9,927 nucleotides of DNA from Candidatus Woesearchaeota archaeon (GTDB lineage Archaea; Nanobdellota; Nanobdellia; Woesearchaeales; ARS49), in contig JAHWHB010000002.1 of assembly GCA_019323575.1 (NCBI GenBank), positions 1 through 9,927 of the forward strand. The letters run 5' to 3'. Shown one piece after another: positions 4,931-9,927 of this stretch. The first letter of the stretch is position 1. Each line of letters starts with the position of its first letter. The notes below the pieces were generated by a model, which was not told the DNA's origin, did no database searches, and was given only the letters and a program-made list of their open reading frames with translations. The translations under genes were made by a program, and so were the position numbers.

Positions 4931-5631
4931 TGTCAGAAACATTAAACCTTGCACGCTTAAAGAAAGGATCAGACGTGTTTGAAATCGTGGTAAACCCGGA
5001 AAAGGCAATCCATTACAGAAGCCACCCGGAAACAGACATCAGAGAGGCAGTAGTCTACCCAAAAATCTACTCAGACGCGAAAAAAGGACTTCTAGCACCA
5101 GAACAAAGAATGCAGGCAGTATTCGGAACAACAGAGCCACTAGAAGCAGCAAAACAAATACTCCAAAAAGGAGACATACAGGTAACAGCAGAATACAGGC
5201 AAAAACTGCAGGAACAAAAAAGAAACAGAATAATAGACATAATAAGAAGACAAGGAGTGGACCCGAGAACAAACGCGCCACACCCGCTAACAAGAATAGA
5301 AGCAGCACTAAAAGAAGCAAAAGTAAGAATAGAAGAGTACAAACCAGCAGAACAACAAATAGCCGACATACTCAAAGCACTAAGACCAATAATACCAATA
5401 AAACTAGTAACAAAAGAAATCCAAGTAATACTGCCGGCAAAATACGCGCCGAAAGCACACTCAATAATCAAAGTATTCGGAAAAGTAATCAAAGAAAGAT
5501 GGGAAAACGATGGCTCGTGGAACGGCCAGGTAGAAATACCAGGCGGAATGGAAACAGAATTCTACGACAAACTAAACAACACAACACACGGACAGGCACA
5601 AACAAAACTGATAAACACAAAAGGTGAATGA
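4930..5631 (+). CDS. Ribosome maturation protein SDO1/SBDS
   Basis: SBDS/SDO1 proteins act with a GTPase to release the anti-association factor (eIF6) from new large ribosomal subunits. In archaea they are also linked by operon to the exosome. The 233-residue protein shows all three domains: an N-terminal FYSH domain (about 1-88, with LARLKKGSDVFEI, KIYSDAKKG and LQKGDIQVTAEYR), a central helical domain (about 95-160, with the conserved DPRTNAPHP at 111-119), and a C-terminal ferredoxin-like domain (about 162-233, with WENDGSW 191-197 and VEIPGG 201-206). The ATG shares its A with the TAA of psmA (TAATG), so translation is probably coupled. Length is normal for archaea, and no key region is missing. 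Confidence 0.96.
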   Translation: MSETLNLARLKKGSDVFEIVVNPEKAIHYRSHPETDIREAVVYPKIYSDAKKGLLAPEQRMQAVFGTTEPLEAAKQILQKGDIQVTAEYRQKLQEQKRNRIIDIIRRQGVDPRTNAPHPLTRIEAALKEAKVRIEEYKPAEQQIADILKALRPIIPIKLVTKEIQVILPAKYAPKAHSIIKVFGKVIKERWENDGSWNGQVEIPGGMETEFYDKLNNTTHGQAQTKLINTKGE

Positions 5632-5633
5632 AA

Positions 5634-6410
5634 ATGACTCCAAAAAATGAAGAAAAAATACTCGTGAAAGACAAAGAGATAGTAGTTCCTGGGGAGATAA
5701 TTGCAAAAGGAATGGGATTCATACCAAGCAAAGGGATATACAGAGAAGAAGACAAAGTAGTAGCGCAAAGACTTGGAATGATATCAATCGAAGGAAAAGT
5801 AATCAAACTAATCCCGCTATCAGGCAAGTACAGCCCAAAACTAAAAGACAGAGTGATAGGAAAAGTAATAGACGTCCTGATGACAGGATGGAGACTGGAA
5901 ATAAACTCAGCATACTCAGCAGTCATGACCATGAAAGATGCAACCTCAGAATTCATACCAAGAGGGGCAGACCTGACACAATACTTCAAACTGGGAGACT
6001 ACTTAGTATGCCAGATAGTAAATGTCACAAGCCAAAAACTAGTAGACGTAACAATGAAAGGACCAGGACTAAGAAAACTACACGGCGGAAGAATAATAGA
6101 AGTAACACCGCAAAAAGTCCCAAGAATCATAGGCAAAGACGGAAGCATGGTAAGCATGGTAAAACAGGCAACAAACTGCAACATCACAGTAGGCCAAAAC
6201 GGACTAATATGGATAAGCGGAGAGCCGGAAAAAGAACTAATAGCTTTCAAAGCAATCAAAAAAATAGAAGATGAAGCACACCTAAGCGGGCTGACAGACA
6301 GAATAGCAGAATGGCTGGAAAAGGAAACAGGAGTGAAAGTAAGCCCGACAGCGCAGCCGCAAGAAGAAGAAAAACCAAAACACCCGCACCACTTCGGAGG
6401 GTCACAATGA
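5634..6410 (+). CDS. rrp4: Exosome RNA-binding cap subunit Rrp4
   Basis: Rrp4 forms the RNA-binding cap on the Rrp41-Rrp42 hexameric ring and guides substrates into the channel. The product (258 residues) has an N-terminal domain (1-65, with VPGEIIAKGMGFI), an S1 domain (about 72-143, with DRVIGKVIDVLMTGWRLEI and the following strands), and a KH domain (about 147-212) with the GxxG loop IIGKDG (165-170). The last 25 residues are Pro/Glu/His-rich (KPKHPHHFGG) and probably disordered. Two ATGs are possible: 5628, overlapping the SDO1 stop as ATGA, and 5634. GGTGA (5623-5627) directly abuts the first but lies 6 nt from the second, so I choose 5634. rrp41 overlaps its end by 4 nt. Confidence 0.95.
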   Translation: MTPKNEEKILVKDKEIVVPGEIIAKGMGFIPSKGIYREEDKVVAQRLGMISIEGKVIKLIPLSGKYSPKLKDRVIGKVIDVLMTGWRLEINSAYSAVMTMKDATSEFIPRGADLTQYFKLGDYLVCQIVNVTSQKLVDVTMKGPGLRKLHGGRIIEVTPQKVPRIIGKDGSMVSMVKQATNCNITVGQNGLIWISGEPEKELIAFKAIKKIEDEAHLSGLTDRIAEWLEKETGVKVSPTAQPQEEEKPKHPHHFGGSQ

Positions 6411-7102
6411 GCTACACAAAAAGATTCGACGGAAGAAACTTTGAAGAACTAAGACCAATGAGCGCAAAAGTAGGCATAATACCAAGAGCAGATGGCTCAG
6501 CAATGTTCCAAATAGGAAAAACAATAGCACTCTGCGCAGTATACGGTCCAAGAGAGCTACACCCAAAATTCCTGCAAAACCCAGAAACAGGAATTTTGAG
6601 AGTTAATTACAACATGATGCCCTTCTCAGGACATGGAGAAAGAGTAAGACCAGGAGGAGGAAGAAGAAGCAAAGAAATCAGCATGGTAATGCAAAAAGCA
6701 TTAGTTCCAGTACTAGACCTAAAAGACTATCCGAATTCAGTAGTAGATGTCTTCATAGAACTCCCGCAAACAGACGCAGGAACAAGATGCGCAGCAATAG
6801 TCGCAGCATCCATGGCATTAGCGGACGCAGGACTGGAAATGAAAGACCTAGTCTGCGCAGTAGCAACAGGAAGAGTAGAAGACAAAATAGTAGTAGACCT
6901 CAACTACCTAGAGGACTCACACGAAAACGGAGCAGACCTGCCAGTAGCAGTGCTGCCGAACTCAGGAAAAGTAACACTCCTGCAAATGGACGGAGAGATG
7001 ACAAGAGAACAAATCAAAGAATGCGTAGAAAAAGCAAAAGAAGCATGCAAAAAAATATACGAAATACAAAAAACAGCACTAAAAGAAAAATTCAAGAGGT
7101 AA
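6407..7102 (+). CDS. rrp41: Exosome catalytic subunit Rrp41 (RNase PH-like 3'-5' phosphorolytic exoribonuclease)
   Basis: Rrp41 provides the phosphorolytic active sites of the archaeal exosome and degrades RNA 3' to 5' or adds A-rich tails, working only with Rrp42. The 231-residue protein opens with KRFDGRNFEELRPM, has the phosphate/RNA-binding arginines in GGGRRSKEIS (R86, R87), QTDAGTR (121-127), and the catalytic acidic region VVDLNYLEDSHENGADLPVA. In that region D164, D170 and D177 are present; D177 in the ADLP motif corresponds to the catalytic Asp of the family, so the enzyme looks active. GGAGGG (6396-6401) lies 5 nt before the ATG, which overlaps the rrp4 stop (ATGA). The upstream in-frame extension to 6311 is only an out-of-frame reading of rrp4. 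Confidence 0.96.
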   Translation: MSYTKRFDGRNFEELRPMSAKVGIIPRADGSAMFQIGKTIALCAVYGPRELHPKFLQNPETGILRVNYNMMPFSGHGERVRPGGGRRSKEISMVMQKALVPVLDLKDYPNSVVDVFIELPQTDAGTRCAAIVAASMALADAGLEMKDLVCAVATGRVEDKIVVDLNYLEDSHENGADLPVAVLPNSGKVTLLQMDGEMTREQIKECVEKAKEACKKIYEIQKTALKEKFKR

Positions 7103-7144
7103 CGACGAACAAGTTCGTCGAAACCTCCTCATAAAATTCGGAGG
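7103..7144 (+). promoter_or_regulatory. rrp41-rrp42 intergenic RNA structure: hairpin plus anti-Shine-Dalgarno
   Basis: Immediately after the rrp41 stop, CGACGAAC (7103-7110) and GTTCGTCG (7113-7120) are perfect reverse complements. They give a tight hairpin of 7-8 bp with a tiny loop. Next, CCTCC (7124-7128) is perfectly complementary to GGAGG (7140-7144), the Shine-Dalgarno of rrp42, across an 11-nt loop. In the folded state the rrp42 ribosome-binding site would be hidden. No long T-run follows the first hairpin, so it is not an obvious terminator; RNA processing or translational control is more likely. Confidence 0.5.
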
Positions 7145-7151
7145 CCCTAAA

Positions 7152-7928
7152 ATGCACCAAGAACTAAAAACACACCTGCTAAAAGCACTGACAAAAGACG
7201 TAAGATACGACGGAAGAAAAAAACTAGAGTACAGACCAATAACAGTAGAGTATGGAGTAACAAAAAGCGCGGAAGGCTCGGCACGAGTAAAAATCGGCGG
7301 AACAGAAGTAATGGCCGGAGTAAAAATGGAGACAACAGAGCCGTACCCTGACACGCCAGACCAAGGAAACCTAATGGTCAACGCAGAACTAATACCGCTA
7401 AGCAACCCAGAATTCGAATCAGGACCGCCAGGAGAACAAGCAATAGAACTAGCAAGAGTAGTAGACAGAGCAATACGAGAAAGCAAGTGCATAGACACAC
7501 ATAAACTCGTAATAACATCAGGAGAACTAGTCTGGGGAATAAACATAGACATCTGCACAATAAACGACGAAGGAAACCTGCTGGACGCATCATGCCTAGC
7601 AGCAATGGCAGCACTAAAAGACGCAAGACTCCCAAAACTCAAATCAAACAAAGACATCAATTATGACGAACCACTAACAGAAGAAAAACTGCCGTTAACA
7701 AAAGAACCAGTAGAGGTAACAGTCATAAAAGTCGGAGACCAGTTCTTCGTAGACCCATTAACAGCAGAAGAAAAAGTAGTAGATGCAAGACTCACAGTAG
7801 CAGTCACAGAAAAAGGAACAGTCTGCGCACTCCAAAAAGGAGGAGCACAGCCCTTAAGTCCAGAAGAAATAGACAAAATGATAGAGACAGCACAAGCGCT
7901 TGCGCCATCGCTGCGCAAGGCATTATAA
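7152..7928 (+). CDS. rrp42: Exosome structural ring subunit Rrp42 (RNase PH-like)
   Basis: Rrp42 alternates with Rrp41 in the hexameric exosome ring; it is catalytically inactive but completes the active site and RNA channel. The 258-residue protein has the RNase PH fold landmarks DVRYDGRKKLEYRPI (16-30), GSARVKIGGTEVMAGVK (42-58), GNLMVNAELIPL (72-83), the linker ESGPPGEQAIELARVVDRAIRES (89-111), WGINIDICTINDEGNLLDA (128-146) and the C-terminal VDARLTVAVTEKGTVCALQKGG. It lacks the Rrp41 type of GGGRRS and ADLP catalytic signature, as expected. Start ATG 7152 has GGAGG 7 nt upstream, and that GGAGG can pair with an upstream CCTCC. The gene is 49 nt from rrp41, the longest gap between genes in the operon. 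RpoK follows after 10 nt. Confidence 0.96.
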   Translation: MHQELKTHLLKALTKDVRYDGRKKLEYRPITVEYGVTKSAEGSARVKIGGTEVMAGVKMETTEPYPDTPDQGNLMVNAELIPLSNPEFESGPPGEQAIELARVVDRAIRESKCIDTHKLVITSGELVWGINIDICTINDEGNLLDASCLAAMAALKDARLPKLKSNKDINYDEPLTEEKLPLTKEPVEVTVIKVGDQFFVDPLTAEEKVVDARLTVAVTEKGTVCALQKGGAQPLSPEEIDKMIETAQALAPSLRKAL

Positions 7929-7938
7929 GGTGGTGGCA

Positions 7939-8160
7939 ATGGAAAAAAAATACACAAAATATGAAATCGCAAGAATGATAGGAAGCAGAGCATTACAAAT
8001 CAGCATGGGCGCGCCTTTCTTAGTAAAACTAAGTGAGAAAGAGCTCGAAGGCATAGGCTACAACCCAATAGAAATAGCCAAAATAGAATATGAGAAAGAT
8101 TTGTTACCAATCACGGTAAGAAGGCCCATGCCAAAGAAAACAGAAAAGCCAGCAGGCTAA
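7939..8160 (+). CDS. rpoK: DNA-directed RNA polymerase subunit K (Rpb6/omega homologue)
   Basis: RpoK is the archaeal counterpart of eukaryotic Rpb6 and bacterial omega; it clamps the largest subunit and helps RNA polymerase assembly. The 73-residue product has the family core TKYEIARMIGSRALQISMGAP (6-26), then YNPIEIAKIEY (41-51) and LPITVRRPMP (55-64), with a short Lys/Pro tail. Length is typical for an archaeal RpoK with a minimal N-terminus. GGTGG (7929-7933) directly follows the rrp42 stop and lies 5 nt before ATG 7939. An in-frame extension to 7900 would overlap rrp42 and adds no conserved sequence. Its place right behind rrp42, where L37Ae and RpoP genes often sit in other archaea, is notable. 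Confidence 0.94.
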   Translation: MEKKYTKYEIARMIGSRALQISMGAPFLVKLSEKELEGIGYNPIEIAKIEYEKDLLPITVRRPMPKKTEKPAG

Positions 8161-8178
8161 AATTTTTATTTTTTTTCT
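8160..8178 (+). terminator. T-tract between rpoK and the DUF357 gene
   Basis: Five T's, an A, then eight T's fill the gap between the rpoK stop and the next ATG. Such T-runs end transcription in archaea, so part of the operon transcript may stop here. The next gene starts only 2 nt after the tract and shows no separate promoter, so readthrough must also occur if that gene is expressed. Confidence 0.4.
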
Positions 8179-8179
8179 T

Positions 8180-8446
8180 ATGAATACAATAACCGAAGAA
8201 AAACTCGCAAAATACTTTGACATAACAGGCAGAGCCCTCAAGAAAGCCAAAAAAGCAAAACCAGAAGCAGACATAATACTAGACATGGCAAACAGATATT
8301 ACTCAGACGCCAAACACTTCAAAGAAAAAGGAGATATAGTAAATGCATTCGCAGCCTTGAACTATGCTCACGGCTGGTTAGACGCAGGAGCGCGATTAGG
8401 CATATTAGACGTAGAACACGATTCTGAATTATTTACGGTGGATTGA
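8180..8446 (+). CDS. DUF357 family protein
   Basis: This 88-residue helical protein matches the archaeal DUF357 family (PF04010). Its features are EEKLAKYFDITGRALKKAK near the start, MANRYYSDAKHFKEKGDIVNAFAALNYAHGWLDAG in the centre, and RLGILDV near the end. The HGWLDAGARLG block is the best-conserved part. The family's function is not known; its helical-hairpin architecture resembles TPR-like or HEPN-like small helical proteins, and I do not assign activity. There is no Shine-Dalgarno: the ATG is preceded by a T-tract. It is on the same strand as, and 19 nt after, rpoK. Its last 79 nt overlap antisense with the tail of the unknown minus-strand gene. Confidence 0.85.
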   Translation: MNTITEEKLAKYFDITGRALKKAKKAKPEADIILDMANRYYSDAKHFKEKGDIVNAFAALNYAHGWLDAGARLGILDVEHDSELFTVD

Positions 8447-8913
8447 GCCAGTAAAGCGCGATACTTGTCCATATCTTCTCTCTTAACAACGATCAATCTA
8501 TCTTCTTTGTCAATAACATAAACCAATCCATTTACCTTCTTTGCAAGCAAAGGGTCATCAAGATGATAAAAATCCTTCAAAGACTGATTGGAAAAAACAA
8601 CGCGGCCTTTTTTATCACGCCAGGTATTCTCACTGTGAGCATAAAGCATTCTTTCATCATGCTCAGCTTTCCAGTACTTATCATCAGGCAAATCCTTCAT
8701 TGAAGGGCCAAAAAACTTACGCAAAACTTTATTCATTTCTGCTTCTGAAAGAAGAGTCAAAAGGTCAACACCATCCTTGGTGGAAAAAACAGTCAGAAAA
8801 GGATCCCTGACAAGAACAGAATCCAAAACCTCAGACTCAGGCCTAAGACTACAACGCTTAACCGAAGGAAAATACAAACACTTCACGCTTATACGACAAT
8901 TGTAAACTAACAT
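8368..8913 (-). CDS. Hypothetical protein of unknown family
   Basis: I do not recognise this 181-residue protein. It has a slightly Cys-containing N-terminus (C6, C12, C21) and a mixed helix/strand middle with DPFLTVFSTKDG and KYWKAEHDERMLYAHSENTW. A segment then follows with the pattern KGRVVFSNQSLKDFY...VYVIDKEDRLIVVKREDMDKY, which looks like a compact beta-alpha domain. Residues after about 156 are Ser/Asn/Pro-rich; they are encoded antisense to the conserved core of DUF357 and are probably an unconstrained tail. ATG 8911-8913 is chosen because a minus-strand TTTATATATT lies about 25 nt upstream; the longer in-frame start at 8958 would lie upstream of that TATA box. No membrane helix is clear. 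Confidence 0.6.
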   Translation of the reverse strand: MLVYNCRISVKCLYFPSVKRCSLRPESEVLDSVLVRDPFLTVFSTKDGVDLLTLLSEAEMNKVLRKFFGPSMKDLPDDKYWKAEHDERMLYAHSENTWRDKKGRVVFSNQSLKDFYHLDDPLLAKKVNGLVYVIDKEDRLIVVKREDMDKYRALLAQSTVNNSESCSTSNMPNRAPASNQP

Positions 8914-8931
8914 GACCTTATATTGCAAACA

Positions 8932-8943
8932 ACAATATATAAA
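8932..8943 (-). promoter_or_regulatory. TATA box of the unknown minus-strand gene
   Basis: On the minus strand GTTTATATATTG is centred about 25 nt upstream of the ATG at 8913, again suggesting a leaderless transcript. The match to the archaeal TATA consensus is strong. Confidence 0.55.
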
Positions 8944-8958
8944 CTTTACTTTTTTCAC

Positions 8959-8980
8959 CCCTTTCAGGTGGTTAAATCAA
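8959..8980 (+). repeat. Imperfect repeat flanking the Cys-rich gene, copy 1
   Basis: The sequence CCTTTCAGGTGGTTAAAT in this stretch resembles CCTTTTAAGTGGTTGAAT at 9903-9920, with most positions identical. The two copies lie in the same orientation before the promoter and after the stop of the Cys-rich gene. They may be promoter elements of neighbouring paralogues or remnants of a duplication. Confidence 0.3.
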
Positions 8981-8993
8981 GGTGTTTTGTGGT

Positions 8994-9025
8994 ATACTCT
9001 TGAGTAGGAACTAAATTTTTTAAAA
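8994..9025 (+). promoter_or_regulatory. Promoter of the Cys-rich surface protein gene with an upstream inverted repeat
   Basis: TTTTTAAAAC (9016-9025) is a TATA box about 25 nt before ATG 9046, so the mRNA is probably leaderless. Just upstream, TACTC-TT-GAGTA (8995-9006) is a perfect 5-bp inverted repeat. The 13-mer ATACTCTTGAGTA (8994-9006) matches ATACTCTCTAGTA in the promoter of the double-HTH gene (2702-2714) at 11 of 13 positions. Confidence 0.4.
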
Positions 9026-9045
9026 CAATCGAGTATAAACATAGT

Positions 9046-9891
9046 ATGGAAAGGCAACAATTTTTCGTAGGGGGCAAAAGCCCAACATTTCTAACAAACC
9101 TTCTATTGTTCCTCGTTGTTGTAGGACTTGTCGTGATAATACTGCTACTGATATTCTGCGGACCCTGCTGGCGCGGAGCAAAAGTATACGGGCCGGACGG
9201 AAGAACATACGGCGGCGGAGGAGTATACATAGACGCGTGCTGCGACGGTGAAAAAAGATGTCCTCCATGCCAGCCATGCGAACCGGAAATACCAAGACTA
9301 ACACCAAGACCATGCGAAGAGATATGCAAAGAAAGATACGCAAACTATCCGGACGAACTGAAAATGTGCCTAGAAAAATGCAATCCACCAATAACCTGCG
9401 AAGAAAAATGCAGAAAAGCATACCCTGACGACCCTGAAAGTCTAAGAGCATGCACAGAAAGATGCAATCCGCCCCAAACCTGCGAAGAAAGATGCGGGCA
9501 GGCATCAACATCAACAACACAGTACCAGGCATGCATACAACAATGCAATCCACCACAGACGTGTGAGGAAGGATGCAGAGAGAAATACTCAAACGATCCA
9601 AAAATGTTTGAGCTATGCATGAGTCAAGAATGCGGACAAACACCGCCTCCTGACTGCAGAGACTCAGATGGAAACAACGTATACGTAGTAGGAGTGGTAA
9701 GATACGGAGACCAGACATTCAGAGACTCATGCTATGATGCCACCCACGTAATAGAATGGACGTGCAGGGACGGAAAACCATTTGAATCAAGAATAACCTG
9801 CGCAACAAGATGCCTAAACGGAGCATGCGTACAGCAAACATCAACACCAACTACGCCATTAACGCACGTTCCAACAACAACATACAAATAA
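9046..9891 (+). CDS. Membrane-anchored secreted cysteine-rich repeat protein
   Basis: The 281-residue protein has a short N-terminus, one strong transmembrane helix (about 15-38) and a Cys-rich outside part, the likely orientation for a surface protein. A Gly-rich linker with CC and CPPCQPC clusters (about 42-78) comes first. Four repeats follow (90-196), each with a CEExC start and a second CxxxC, joined by NPP-T; the fourth ends CxxxxC. Next is a domain beginning CRDSDGNNVYVVGVV (204-218), with conserved Cys at 229, 240, 252, 256 and 261, of a type I recall from archaeal and CPR surface proteins. The end is Thr/Pro-rich (264-280) and could be glycosylated. The gene stands alone behind its own promoter. 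All cysteines suggest disulfide stabilisation outside the cell. The role is unknown; adhesion or protease inhibition are possibilities only. Confidence 0.8.
   Translation: MERQQFFVGGKSPTFLTNLLLFLVVVGLVVIILLLIFCGPCWRGAKVYGPDGRTYGGGGVYIDACCDGEKRCPPCQPCEPEIPRLTPRPCEEICKERYANYPDELKMCLEKCNPPITCEEKCRKAYPDDPESLRACTERCNPPQTCEERCGQASTSTTQYQACIQQCNPPQTCEEGCREKYSNDPKMFELCMSQECGQTPPPDCRDSDGNNVYVVGVVRYGDQTFRDSCYDATHVIEWTCRDGKPFESRITCATRCLNGACVQQTSTPTTPLTHVPTTTYK
9313..9645 (+). repeat. Four tandem CxxxC-CxxxC repeats of 27-28 codons
   Basis: Cysteine positions are 90/94/108/112, 118/122/136/140, 146/150/163/167 and 173/177/191/196, a period of 28, 28 and 27 residues. Within each repeat the spacing is C-x3-C-x12/13-C-x3-C (x4 in the last). 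The junction NPPIT or NPPQT occurs three times. The DNA repeats have diverged at third positions, so protein-level selection rather than a recent duplication is likely. Confidence 0.85.
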
Positions 9892-9908
9892 TTTTTTTAT
9901 TTCCTTTT
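9889..9908 (+). terminator. T-rich terminator after the Cys-rich gene
   Basis: Overlapping and following the TAA stop is AATTTTTTTATTTCCTTTT, a chain of T-runs without a hairpin, suited to archaeal intrinsic termination. The second copy of the imperfect flanking repeat overlaps its end. Confidence 0.5.
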
Positions 9909-9920
9909 AAGTGGTTGAAT
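9903..9920 (+). repeat. Imperfect repeat flanking the Cys-rich gene, copy 2
   Basis: CCTTTTAAGTGGTTGAAT resembles the stretch upstream of the Cys-rich gene promoter. The window ends a few bases later, so what follows cannot be seen. Confidence 0.3.
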
Positions 9921-9927
9921 TCTCTTA

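Noticed and set aside
5489..5989. 166-residue and similar minus-strand open frames across SDO1, rrp4, rrp41 and rrp42
   Set aside because: All lie opposite well-recognised exosome operon genes and read as low-complexity Ser/Leu/Phe strings caused by the skewed base composition.
7103..7120. Hairpin after rrp41 as an intrinsic terminator
   Set aside because: It is followed by AAACCTCC rather than a T-run, and transcription must continue into rrp42, so a processing or regulatory role is more likely.
1..9927. CRISPR arrays, insertion sequences, integrase attachment sites or rRNA
   Set aside because: I saw no regularly spaced direct repeats, transposase motifs, terminal inverted repeats or rRNA-like sequence. 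The tRNA-Lys gene shows no duplicated 3' end within the window.

Overview
The window looks like a chromosomal segment of an A+T-rich archaeon, most likely a small-genome DPANN-type lineage. The archaeal assignment is firm: there is a proteasome alpha subunit, an SBDS/SDO1 protein, all three core exosome proteins (Rrp4, Rrp41, Rrp42), the RNase P protein Pop5, RNA polymerase subunit K, an intron-containing tRNA-Lys, and TATA boxes about 25-30 nt upstream of many start codons. The DPANN assignment is inference. It rests on the mix of small hypothetical proteins, a bacterial Fis-type helix-turn-helix regulator, a CxDSDG-type surface protein, and an exosome operon that lacks some usual members.

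Layout. Positions 1-65 hold the tail of a plus-strand gene, convergent with a two-helix PH-domain membrane protein (57-599, minus). From a divergent promoter region, a plus-strand pair follows: a CDP-alcohol phosphatidyltransferase (701-1210) and a PHP-family phosphoesterase (1207-2025), overlapping by 4 nt. Convergent with these, on the minus strand, are a regulator with two Fis-type HTH domains (2039-2689) and an unknown helical protein (2748-3185). Next come tRNA-Lys(CTT) with a 45-nt intron (3271-3389) and a small cysteine-bearing membrane protein (3451-3672).

The core is a plus-strand RNA/protein-turnover operon: pop5, psmA, SDO1, rrp4, rrp41, rrp42, rpoK (3814-8160), followed by a DUF357 gene (8180-8446). 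Most junctions overlap or are only a few bases long. The operon begins with a leader that can fold into a bulged hairpin carrying a 12-codon mini-ORF. Its longest internal gap, between rrp41 and rrp42, has a hairpin plus a CCTCC tract that can pair with the rrp42 Shine-Dalgarno. The genes join RNA processing and degradation (exosome, RNase P), ribosome maturation (SDO1), proteolysis (PsmA) and transcription (RpoK).

An unknown minus-strand gene (8368-8913) converges on and overlaps the DUF357 gene. The last gene (9046-9891) encodes a membrane-anchored, secreted, cysteine-rich protein with four repeats of about 28 residues. Their CxxxC...CxxxC pattern resembles alpha-hairpinins, and they are followed by a CxDSDG-type domain and a Thr/Pro-rich tail. 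This is the most novel-looking coding sequence here.

Across the window the plus strand is rich in A and poor in T and, where genes lie on the minus strand, rich in C and poor in G. This suggests a replication-strand mutational bias.
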